Source: Silene latifolia
Taxonomy: Eukaryota > Streptophyta > Magnoliopsida > Caryophyllales > Caryophyllaceae
Reading direction: 5' to 3'
NCBI RefSeq assembly: GCF_048544455.1
Contig: NC_133536.1
Coordinates: 23,128,152 to 23,192,151, forward strand
Length of the DNA: 64,000 bases
Shown: positions 1 through 9,631 of the stretch, piece after piece
How positions within the stretch are numbered: position 1 is the first letter of the stretch
Layout: each line of letters starts with the position of its first letter
Position numbers and translations under genes: made by a program
The notes under the pieces: generated by a model
The model's database searches: none
What the model saw: only the letters and a program-made list of their open reading frames with translations
What the model was told of the DNA's origin: nothing

Positions 1-1
1 A

Positions 2-127
2 GAGATAGTGATTGACAAGATAACTTCGGATGATAACATCGCGGACTCTCTCACTAAACCGTTGAATTTTGATAAGCATGAAGGGCACGTTATTTCCATG
101 AGAATTAAACGTGTTCCTGAGTTGTAG
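2..127 (+). pseudogene. Ty1/copia polyprotein, C-terminal end of RNase H (cut by window edge)
   Basis: The window opens inside an open frame that ends at TAG (125-127). It reads DNIADSLTKPL followed by a short basic tail. The xIADxLTKPL block is the hallmark end of the copia RNase H domain, which degrades the RNA strand during reverse transcription. Only about 41 codons are in view, so the state of the upstream gag-protease-integrase-RT part cannot be judged. The element is on the plus strand and its 3' LTR should follow. Copia assignment is firm; the lineage is not determined. Confidence 0.85.
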
Positions 128-842
128 TAGTTGATTATGGATTTGATACATTATCTTTTTCATATAGTATTTATAACTTCATCGTTTTTATAATATTTTG
201 TTTTTCATGTGGATTGTACTGACAACATTGAACGCCACAAAGTGAACTGAATTACATTATATTTGTTTTGGTCCGTAATCGCCTTAATAAGCTGATAACT
301 CTGGCTATTATATTGTGCAGTCGATTGATGGTGGGTTCAACGAGCCATAAGTCAAACGGTTGACTGATCGATCACAGATGCGAGATTATAACGATACCTC
401 GTAGGACAAATTTTTGGTGACAACGTAATGGAGTCCTAAATGTTTAAAAACATTCGGTGCCAGGTCATGGATTGGACGTCCATTGTGTTCCTAGAGTCGA
501 TTCTTTTGACTATCGACTGTCTCTTGAGATTAAGGCAGTTTTTGGGTGACTTTGGTTTCTTTCTCGGGTCTGCCGAATCGGAGACTAAGTAGATTTTTTC
601 TCTGGTCATTTCATACTGTGCTTACATCTGCAGGATTCGAGTTGAAGAAAATATCCAACCCTTATCAGGTATAGTTATTTCTCAGGGCCACTCGAGGAGT
701 TGTAACTGAAATGCATGGCCATGCTCGAATGATGATTCGTTTATCAGTTAAGTTACTCTCTAGTCGGGGAAACCACTCTTGATACAGATCACTTGTAAAA
801 TACGACCTTTGTGAATACAGATTTTGCAAATTGTTTTACATT
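128..842 (+). other. copia 3' untranslated region
   Basis: AT-rich sequence between the polyprotein stop codon and a purine-rich tract at 843-851 (GGGTGGGAG). No coding signal seen. It is read as the 3' UTR of the copia element. Confidence 0.5.
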
Positions 843-1885
843 GGGTGGGAGAAATTTTAGGATATGAGAATCGGTTATCGCACATACACTTGTGAGGACA
901 AGTGAGAGTTTGTTGGAGCTTGTGTCCTCCACAAATTAGTGTGATAACATTTATAAATCTCTTATAGGTTCACAAGGGTATACTTCGTATTTTATCAGTT
1001 GATTAACGATTACCTAATAACGGTTGGCTTGCTAGAAAGTTTGACGTTATTATCATACAGATGGCGGTGATCAACTGGTCCCTAAAAGTCACATCTAAAG
1101 GATGTGTTTGAGAGATGTGGTTATGGAAATGTAATCACATTGATGCCTTATATGACTAAACAGTTAGTCAATGTGTTGATGAGACGATTATTTAATGCCG
1201 ATTAAATAATATTAGCTAAGACGAATTAACTGTCAATTCGTAAATTGAAGATAATATGTTATATTTAATTAATGTATATAATGTTAGCTTGGACGAATTA
1301 ATAAGTTAATTCGTAATTAAATGTAATCGGTTATATTTAATAAGCTAATTATAAATATGCGATATTTATAGTTAAAGTATATATTATACGATATTGTCAT
1401 TATACATTATTACAGACCGGCATTAATATATCGACTGCAAGCTGTTGTGTGTAGACTTATTAATACGGAATAAAATAAATGACAATTTATAATAATACAC
1501 ATTATTATACATTTTTGATAACAACTTAAAATAAGGAGATTTTTCTCCTTATTTGATGTTGGTACCACTCGGTCAAACCGAGATAAGGGAAAGAAATATT
1601 CCCCTTATTCCTTCTTTTATTTTTCGGAAATTATAAAGAGGAAAGGGGATTCATTTTCTAACCTAATTTTCTAACCTAGCCTCCTCTCATCAAAGAAAAA
1701 CACAAAAACCTAAAAATTTTACAGAAAATTGGGGATCGATTCTAGCAAGAAGAAAAGGGCATATCTCATATCATCTTGGGTGCAACTGATAGGTGAATAT
1801 CATTGCGATATTGTTCTTAGGCCGATTTTGCTAGGACCGAAGGTTGATTTCATAATCTCTCTATTTTGTTTATGTAATTTTCATT
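843..1885 (+). mobile_element. Polypurine tract and probable 3' LTR of the copia element
   Basis: GGGTGGGAG (843-851) is a good polypurine tract for plus-strand priming, and the LTR should start just after it. The following sequence is AT-rich and non-coding, with related stretches near 1200-1260 and 1280-1340. The 5' LTR lies outside the window, so neither the exact start nor the end could be set by comparison; the end given is approximate. Confidence 0.4.
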
Positions 1886-1984
1886 TATGACTAGTAATCA
1901 TCTTTATAAATTCGTTATAATCCTTAATAATAAGGGAAGTATACAGATTATTTCCCAGAGGTTTTTCATTATAGTACACATGTT

Positions 1985-2560
1985 TGAATATAAGTTTGCA
2001 TGTGTAAATGTCTATATTTTTTGTGTTGATGTTACCCTGTCAACAATTTTAGTCAGAGATTATTCAAAGGCAGATATTGTCGTATATCATATAAATGTCT
2101 CTACTTTGAGTGCTAATATCACCCTGTCAACTGCAGTACAACATATTATTAAAAGACATATGTTTATGTAAATCTAATTATTGTCTCTACTTTGAGTGCT
2201 AATGTGACCCTGTCAAATATAGTACAACATGTTAATTAAAGAGACATGCTGTTGTATATCTAATTAATGTTCATATTTGCAGGCCTAATGTCACCCTGTC
2301 AACTGTAGTACAATAAATTATTAAAAGACATTGTAGATGTATATCTAATTAATGTGTTTACTTTTAGTGCTAATGTGACCCAGTAAAATATTGTACAACA
2401 TATTATGTAAAGGCAAATGTTGTTAATGTTTGCACTTTTCGTACTAATGTCACCCTGTCAACTATAGTATGTCAGATAATGTAAATACAAATGTTGTTTT
2501 ATATCTCATCAATGTCTATACTTTTAGGACTAATGACACCCTGTAAACTTCTGTAGGTAT
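1985..2560. repeat. Degenerate 86-bp tandem repeat, about 7 copies
   Basis: The anchor (T/G)(C/G)ACCCTGTCAA, with small changes, starts at about 2034, 2121, 2207, 2293, 2378, 2452 and 2538. The intervals are 87, 86, 86, 85, 74 and 86 bp. Each unit also has a TTTxAGTGCTAATG stretch before the anchor and a GTACAACATATTA stretch after it. Not coding in any convincing way. Confidence 0.85.
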
Positions 2561-2692
2561 TGGTTATTCAAAGTCGCTATTTGAAATGAAAGCAGAAAAA
2601 TGGGAAGTTATTTACGAGATATATCGGAAACACTCACAGGCTGTCGGTTTCAGCATTAGAAAAGCAACATTTCGCAGAGTCAACGGGCCTCG
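2557..2692 (+). pseudogene. FAR1-like DNA-binding domain exon fragment
   Basis: An open stretch preceded by a good acceptor (CTTCTGTAG at 2549-2556) contains VGFSIRKATFRRVNG with an upstream aromatic-rich helix. The GFSxRKxxxRR...NG pattern is typical of the FAR1 domain, a WRKY/GCM1-type zinc-binding fold found in FAR1/FHY3-family regulators and derived from MULE transposases. The frame runs straight into the Athila-like LTR, and no continuation is recognised on the far side at 12081. It could equally be a MULE fragment. Only about 45 codons, so moderate confidence. Confidence 0.45.
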
Positions 2693-3280
2693 TGATGCCT
2701 GTCGTTGTGTGCACCAAAAATAATATTTATAGTCCAAATACTACTATAGCTAGTGGCAGTCAGGGTCGAACCACAGGGAGGCGATGCAATTAATAGTTGT
2801 CTGATTTTAGTCTAAAAGTAACGGTGTGTGGGGGTTTGTTTGAGTTGGTCTATTACTAAAGGCAGTATATGAAAAATAAACTAAATAAGCGGATGAAATC
2901 AAATATAAAAAAGGGTGCTAAGATGGTCGGTTCACTATAGTTTCGGCGTCAGTATACTAGGTAGGTCTAAAACAAACACGTGAGACGGGAAAATAAGAAG
3001 TCCTTTCGACCCATTCTTACAGGTAGCATCTTTCGATCTCGCTACAGGTCCCTAATATCACTAATACTAACTTTCGTCCTGAAAAGTGATTAAAAGGCTA
3101 AATTAACTCATCTTTCGATCTCATTAATCTAGTCGTTTTAATTAGGTAGGCTATCTCCCTTCCCTATCTTTCGATCTTTATTGGGTCGGTCAATTCCTAG
3201 GCATTCAACTAGTCGCGTGCACTCGATTCGTCAAATATAGAAATTAAAATAATTAAAACGAAGCATATCTCACGTGGCCA

Positions 3281-3311
3281 GTCGATCGACCAAGGTGTGC
3301 AGTCGATCGAC
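3281..3311. promoter_or_regulatory. Paired GTCGATCGAC palindromes (3281, 3302)
   Basis: Two perfect 10-bp palindromes start 21 bp apart in the 3' LTR. The same pair recurs in the other LTR at 10221-10251. Function unknown; the regulatory label is an inference from dyad symmetry and fixed spacing. Confidence 0.5.
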
Positions 3312-3819
3312 CATGGCGCGATTAGGTCTTCCTACCCTAATGCCGCCTAACCTACAGATTCCTTACATCCTAGCACAGGGTATTTAGCTACTCATGCTGG
3401 AAATAATAACAACAATAAACTTAACAATTAAAACATTCGAATTCATGCTTAAATTAATTAAACGAACAATTAACATAAAACAATAAATTGGTTTCGGGAG
3501 ATCTAACCTAGCAATTCTATACTACGAATGAAAGCAAACAAACTGAATATTAAAACAGATGAATACCGTGTAGAGGATTTGCAGAAGAAAGATCAAAACC
3601 GAATGCGAAACGAAACTTTATTAACGGAAATAACCTAAACTAATGTATGTGTGGAACTTAATGATAAAAACTGAATTAAAGCTTGATAAAAACTAGATGA
3701 TTGTATCTGAATGAGCAGGTTACGTTATATAGAAATATCACGTAACTTTATTCTCAAAACCTAAAACACAATGGGCTTCCTATTCCTCGTTCTATTAATT
3801 CACGCAGATTAGCGGCTTG

Positions 3820-3921
3820 GTCGATCGACCAATGTGACCGGTCGATCGACTGAACTATGCTGAACAGTAGCTTCTGTTTGTCGTGCGTTGGTCGATCGAC
3901 CACACAGGCCAGTCGATCGAC
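3820..3921. promoter_or_regulatory. Four-palindrome GTCGATCGAC module, spacing 21-50-21
   Basis: Palindromes start at 3820, 3841, 3891 and 3912. Between the two pairs lies a quasi-palindrome ACAGTAGCTTCTGT. The same layout recurs in the other LTR (10760-10866, partly decayed), in the 3' non-coding part (6077-6178) and in coding sequence (7831-7933). Confidence 0.55.
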
Positions 3922-4905
3922 TGCTTTAGCTGATAGTCCGTTTCTAATTCTTCATAAAATTGTCTTTCAGGCCTCGAAATGCGCACCAAGCTCGTTCCTT
4001 GAGTAAATACTTCACGTCAAATGCAATGCAAGGTACTCGGGGACGTATTTAGCTTGATTTCCGCTGGATTCTTCACATTTCTGCAATAATGTACAAAAAC
4101 ACGAAAGTAGACGGAAATAGGGAGAATAGTAGCATAAACTACATAAATGAGCTCTGAAATGCGTGTAAAATGAGGTGTAAAACATCATATTTAAGACACG
4201 CATCAAACTTCCCCAAACCAAACCCTTGCTTGTCCCCAAGCAAGAACTAGACTCGATCCTAAAAACCTAATGGAACGAGTTCAATCTCAGAGCGAAATGC
4301 AAACTGAATAGCCTAAGCCAATTTAATGCAATAACTAACAATCAATTAGCAAGGTGAATCATGCAAACGAGTTATGAAGTCGTTAAAAGCCTGCCAAACC
4401 GTCAACTGTAGAGACTTATCAATTCGGACTCTCACGGGTCGCTCATATCACTAAAATAAGCACAAGGTGAATAATGTAAAGATAGAAAGAATTCATTTTG
4501 TAGTGACACTCACCTAACTACGACCTATAAGAACATGCCTGCAATCTAATATGAAAATAATCTCTACAACCGTACATATGCATTCCAACCAAACAAATGA
4601 CCATGACACATGCCGAGGTAAATATGGATATGTGAAGTAATGGGTAAGAAGAGGCAAAACAAATATGGGAATGTGGAGGTATAGGTGATCAATCTAGTAC
4701 TTAAACAAAACCATATGACAACATCCGACTTCTTGCTCAAATCAACAATAAAACGGGTGCTAAATATCAAGCACAAATCTCACAATCTCCATAATAATCA
4801 ATCAACTCCCCATATGATATAAATGCAACATGGGAGCAAAAATCGCCATAAAATAAAGACTTTGAATCATGCGAATTGATTTTTTTTTCTCTTTCTCGGG
4901 CTTCA

Positions 4906-4936
4906 GTCGATCGACCAAGATGGGCAGTCGATCGAC
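4906..4936. promoter_or_regulatory. Paired GTCGATCGAC palindromes (4906, 4927) in the U3 end of the LTR
   Basis: Two palindromes 21 bp apart lie about 200 bp from the transcriptional 5' end of the LTR, a position suitable for a promoter element. They are repeated at about 11849-11882 in the other LTR. Confidence 0.5.
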
Positions 4937-5137
4937 CGTCCTCTACAGTACAACACGCATCTCTTTTTTTTTCTTTTTCGAATCATTTTTTTCTTTATTT
5001 TTCATCTTCCCAACATCATCTCAAAATGAGCATATGCCACCAAAAACGTAGTAACAATCCCAAGAACTTAAACTACTAGCTTAACAAGGGCAGGCTATCT
5101 GTAGGATGTAGTTAACGGGACAAAAAGGGCTATTTTT

Positions 5138-6320
5138 GGCAGTGTGGAGCTTATGGGCAAAAAGAACAAAGGAAAACCTCTACCACATGTGTCAACAAAC
5201 CACAAACCGAATGCATACAGGTATTAAGCAGATTAAGTTCATACTTATGCATATTGATATAACACGTCTCATAAGGAGTACTACTCTCATTCCTAGATAA
5301 ACTGGTCATGGATGTCACCAGTTATAGGCTCTAAATCTCAGAAATATGATGTAGTTTGCCAAAAATCAAAGTCAAGTCTCAAGTTCAGCGAATAAATTAA
5401 CGAAAACTCGTAGATATGCATATGTGATTCTACTAATAACATGTAAATTAGCAAGGCTTAGGCAAAAACAGGTGCAAATGCAATGTCATCATTGATATAC
5501 TACCGTTCCGACTCAACCTATATGCTAAAATAAACGTGCATTTTTTTGAAATTTTTGAAATTTTTCAATTTTTTTGGTATTTTCTGTATATGTAAAGGAA
5601 ATGAAATAAACAATGCAAACTGGAATGCAATAAATGTGAAACAACAATGCAATAAAACATATGAATGCAATGCAAAACCCTTCCCCAAACCAAATCACAC
5701 AATGTCCCCATTGTGCAAAATCATGTAAGAAAATAAGCAAAGGAAATGGGATTTTGCGATAAAAAATGAAATAAGACAGTGAAACTCGGAAACTCACAAG
5801 ACTTTAAGCGCAGCAAAAGGAAACCTCCCCAAACCAGCGTGAGCTAGGAGGTTTCAGTAGCCAGCAGTGCTACCAAAAAGTACCTGAAAAGACAGATAAT
5901 ACCACGCGTAATTTCAAGAAAACAATTTATGAAACGCAACATTATGTGTAAAATAAAGAAACGGAAGAAAAAAGAAATGAGTCGGAGAATAGAGTGAAGT
6001 AAAGACTCCCTCATCTCCGCAAATCGACCAAACACAGCAGGGGAATGGTCGAAAACAGGTACAACAGCGGACAGCGGTCGATCGACCACATCACCCAGTC
6101 GATCGACCAGGGGAACAGGAACAGAAGCTCCTGAGATGCACAGCTCAGTCGATCGACCACACAGGTCAGTCGATCGACTGGAAAACCTGCTGTAAGTTTC
6201 TGATTTCGTCTAATTAGCTCAATAAATTGAGCCAACATGGTCTACAAACCTGCAAATGCACATAATAATGCGCCCAAAATTGCGCAAAACCCAAAGTAAC
6301 AGACTAAAGTGTTTAAAATC
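5138..6320 (-). other. 3' non-coding region of the Athila-like element
   Basis: Between the end of the protease frame and the 3' LTR. No domain recognised on either strand; short frames are AT-rich and compositionally biased. It contains one four-palindrome module (6077-6178). The reverse transcriptase and integrase expected in a full Athila element are absent here. No convincing polypurine tract was seen next to 5138. Confidence 0.6.
6077..6178. promoter_or_regulatory. Four-palindrome GTCGATCGAC module, spacing 21-50-21
   Basis: Starts at 6077, 6098, 6148 and 6169, identical in spacing to the LTR module at 3820. The central part again carries an ACAGAAGCTCCTGA quasi-palindrome. It lies just downstream of the protease frame. 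Confidence 0.55.
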
Positions 6321-8063
6321 CTAAACAAACTTATTAAAATGCGAAGTCTCGCGCACACAAAAGCAATAAAATGAAAGTTTAACGAAAGCAATAAAATGGA
6401 TGGTTTTTGAAAAAGTCTTAATCAACTGGTAGTTGATCAAGAATGGCCACGGAATGGCCCACTTGCTCGGCTCCTGGCTACAAGAAGTAGCCTCTACAGT
6501 GCTCATCTCCTCAGCTGCACTCTTCGCAACTCCAATATCCGCAAAACTCAACGGATCAACAGCTTCAACAGCCTCCCAAGCAATGACCTCTTCTGGCTCA
6601 TCAAAGTCCAAGTCGGACTCCCTCACCTTGACTGGCTCATCCTCAGGATCCTCATCTGTGCCATAGCTAAGACATCCTAAACCGCCTCTTGAAACGATTG
6701 GCTCCTTCTTAGCTGGAGTAACATGCAGCTCTTCCTTCCCCAAACCAGCTCCTGCAATATCCAAAACAGAAGAATCTTCCTCCAATTTGCTCCCAATCTG
6801 GGGCGGAGGTGTTATAGCAGAAACAGGCATAGAGACAGGCATATCAGGAAGCACAAAATAAGATTTCTTTTCAGAAACCGTATTACAAGTGACTGGCCAC
6901 ATGGGGTCTTTCTTCTTAGTTGTCTGGGCAAAGACAATGGAATGCTTCTCTACTTTGAAGGTCAAAGTCCCTGAACCAACATCTATAACTGCACCAGCAG
7001 TGTGCAGAAATGGTCTACCCAATATGATAGGAATGTGAGCATCCTCGGGCATATCCAGTACAACGAAGTCGACAGGGAAAAAGAACTTTCCTATTTGCAC
7101 GGGAATGTCCTCTAAGACTCCTATAGGCTGGAACGCAGAACGATCGGCCATCTGTACTATCATGTCGGTAACTGCAAACCTAGTCAATTTCAGCTTCCTA
7201 GCAAGACTCAAAGGTATAACGCTAATGCTAGCTCCTAGGTTACATAATGCTTTCTCAATTGAGAAGGTACCAATATTACATGGGACTGAAAAGCTACCTG
7301 GGTCTTCTAGCTTATGTGGTGCAGTATGGGTCAAATAGGAACATGATTCCTCAGTTAGTGCGACAGTGTGCACAGTTTCAAGTGACTTCTTTTTAGACAA
7401 AAGTTGCTTCATAAATTTCATGTAAGCAAGCACTTGATTAACTAACTCAAGAAAAGGAACTTGTACGTTTAAGCTACGAATAACATTTTCAAACTTATTA
7501 AACGATACCTGTTCCTTCGTCGGCACCAATCTTTCCGGATAGGGGGCTGTAAGAAGTAACTTAGCCCTCTCCTCTAGGTCTCTCATGCCGGCATCGGTGG
7601 ATTTAGGCTGAAAATCCACTATCTTCTCTTTGTTTTAGCTTGACCCTTCTTCAGACCGTCTCAAAAATGAACCATTAATCGTCGTCGGGTCATATTTCGG
7701 AACCGGGATTAACCCATCAGCATTTGGGTCTTGCCCTAATATTTTCGGAGTAGTCGTACCCCGAAACAAGTGGTCCCTCAAGTTGTTCGGCATTGAAGGA
7801 CGAAAGGACTCACCATCAGCAGCGTTGTCAGTCGATCGACCATGTTGGTCAGTCGATCGACTGACTTCTACAGGACCAGAAGCTACTGTATCTCGCGGAC
7901 TGGTCGATCGACTGGGTATGTTAGTCGATCGACTGATATACCTGGTAGACGCCTTTTTCTTTCCACTGTTCGTTCCAGCTTTCTTCTGACTCGGTTCCGC
8001 CTCATCTTTTTCAGCAATGTCCTCGACCATAGCGGGCCCATCAAGGGTAGACCCACTCCTCAA
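6321..8063 (-). pseudogene. Athila-like protease region (C-terminal part of gag-pro frame)
   Basis: This continues the frame of the gag gene upstream. The long open part (7619-6321) has a retropepsin-like core: DPGSFSVPCNIG, then ALCNLGAS, then PIILGRPFL. Retropepsins cleave the Gag and Pol precursors and need Asp in the [LI]x-D-[TSL]-G-[AS] loop. Here the codon at 7239-7241 is AAC (Asn) where Athila relatives have Asp, so the enzyme should be inactive. A TAA at 7635-7637 breaks the frame between linker and protease. The linker (8063-7635) holds SRST repeats encoded by the palindrome module at 7831-7933. No RT follows. Confidence 0.75.
7831..7933. promoter_or_regulatory. Four-palindrome GTCGATCGAC module inside coding sequence, spacing 21-51-21
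   Basis: Starts at 7831, 7852, 7903 and 7924, with ACCAGAAGCTACTGT between the pairs. In the minus-strand gag-pro frame each palindrome reads as SRST or GRST. The layout matches the non-coding copies, so it was probably inserted as a block or kept for DNA-level reasons. Confidence 0.55.
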
Positions 8064-8243
8064 AGTAATTGCATTAAGGGTCTCCTTTTGATCAGTCTAC
8101 GTCGGTAAATGTCCCGGAGCTCGAGTTGTATTCTTGCTTGCCAATTGAGCAATCTGGCTCTCCAACATCTTCATCCCGGCCTCTCTAGCTTGAGACTCTT
8201 TCAGCAACAAATTTTTCAATTCGGCAAAATCGGAGCCTTGGGA

Positions 8244-9503
8244 CTACTGCTGCTGCTGAGGAACATACGGAGGCTTTTGAAACTGCTGCTGCTTATGAGG
8301 GGGCACATAATTCTGCTGCTGCTGCTGCTGTGGAGGTGGAGTCGGATTTAGGACATTTTGGCTACTCCACCTCAAATTCGGATGGACATTCGGCTCAAAA
8401 TAAGTGTTTGTCTGCCTATAATGTTGAAAAGCAGCACAAAACTCATAGGGACTAGGACAATGATCTGAAACATGTCCCTCAGCTCCACATCTCTTACAGA
8501 CGAAAGGACCGTCTGAAACAGCATTCACTTGATAGATCCCTCCTTTCGAAGCTCCTCCCAACTCGTACTTATCAAATCTCGCCGTGAGGGCCTCTAATGC
8601 AGCTACAGAAGGGGATTCAGCACTCCTCCTTTGATTTCCCCTGGAATTTCCATACTCAGATTTATGGGTGGCCAAATCATCAATAATTTTCCACCCCTTA
8701 GTCTCTCCCACATTCTCCTGGAATCTGCCATTAGCTGCCGCATCCAGGATAGCCCTCTGATTGTCGTAGAGCCCATTATAAAATTGATTGCATAGGCTCC
8801 ATTTCTCGAACCCATGGTGTGGAATAGTTCACACCAACTTCTTGAAACGGACCCACGCCTCATGAAAGTTCTCATCAGGACCCTGTTTAAAGCTCGTGAT
8901 CTGAGCTCTAATGGCATTTGTCTTCGAGGCAGAGAAATATTTCTTATAGAACACTAAGGCCAGCGAATTCCAGTCCGTTATCCCATGAGCAGCTCGATCC
9001 AGGTCTCGGTACCACTCCCTTGCAGCATCACGAAGAGAGAATATGAACATGGTCTCTTTCACCTGGTTTTGGGTCACACCGGTGGGTGGGGGTATGGAAC
9101 AGCAATAATCAATGAATGTCTCCATGTGCTTAGCTGCATCTTCATTTGCAGCTCCCCCGAATTGGTTTCTCTCAACCAAGTTGATATAGGACGGCTTCGG
9201 CTCGAATTTTCTATCCGTCCCTGGTAATGCGAATCCCTTATAGAGATTCTCAGCTGTCGGCTCAGAGTGACTGGCTATACTTGCTTCTTCAGCCATGTCT
9301 GGAGATGTGACGGTCTCAGCTGAAGAAGTAGAAACAGGAGATGAAGGTGGATCCTCTTCGAACAGCTCGTTCTCGTAAAAACTAGAATGAGAACCAGGCT
9401 CTTCCTCTGACTGTTGTTCTTGAAATAATCTCCTCTTTACGCGCAAAGTCCTCTCAATCTCAGGATCGAATGGTAGTAATTCACCGCCCTGTGACCTGCG
9501 CAT
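8244..9503 (-). pseudogene. Athila-like gag (capsid and nucleocapsid)
   Basis: Starts at ATG 9503 about 110 bp inside the primer-binding site. Residues 1-224 carry the N-terminal Athila signature and a retrotransposon gag domain (FSLRDAAREWYRDLD, then FHEAWVRFKKLV). After a TGA at 8829-8831 the same frame continues to a CCHC zinc knuckle (CKRCGAEGHVSDHC, about 8500-8460) and a Gln-rich tail that ends in TAG at 8242-8244 inside a CAG run. Another TAG is at 8097-8099. Gag would form the cytoplasmic particle that packages the RNA. The three stops (CGA to TGA, CAG to TAG) and no frameshift point to point decay. Confidence 0.85.
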
Positions 9504-9608
9504 AAGAGGAAACTACAAGAAGAGTATGAGAATAGTTTAAGGAACAGATGTCCCTTAAATTAAGAGAAAGACTAAAATAAAAACAACTAAAAATTTTAAA
9601 CAATTGTC

Positions 9609-9626
9609 TCCCCGGCAACGGCGCCA
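9609..9626 (-). other. Primer-binding site, tRNA-Asp type
   Basis: The minus strand reads TGGCGCCGTTGCCGGGGA, the tRNA-Asp complement used by Athila-type elements, about 6 bp inside the 5' LTR. Confidence 0.8.
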
Positions 9627-9631
9627 AAATT

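Larger units (their letters stand above)
2693..5137 (-). repeat. 3' LTR of the Athila-like element
   Basis: It matches 9632-12080 almost base for base, with scattered substitutions and small indels. The plus-strand start TGATGCCTGTC corresponds to an LTR 3' end of ...GACAGGCATCA, as usual for Athila. The other end is set by where the two copies part (after GGGCTATTTTT). It contains three clusters of the palindrome GTCGATCGAC. Small open frames inside are repeated in both LTRs and show no known domain. Confidence 0.85.

Noticed and set aside
3281-4936. CRISPR-like or satellite reading of the GTCGATCGAC clusters
   Set aside because: Units are 10 bp, perfectly palindromic, spaced 21 or 50 bp and spread over several element regions in a plant genome; no CRISPR repeat-spacer structure or cas gene.
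4012-5079. Small open frames repeated at 10962-12022
   Set aside because: They lie in the two LTRs of the Athila-like element, are Phe/Tyr-rich or palindrome-encoded, and show no domain; they are repeat copies, not genes.
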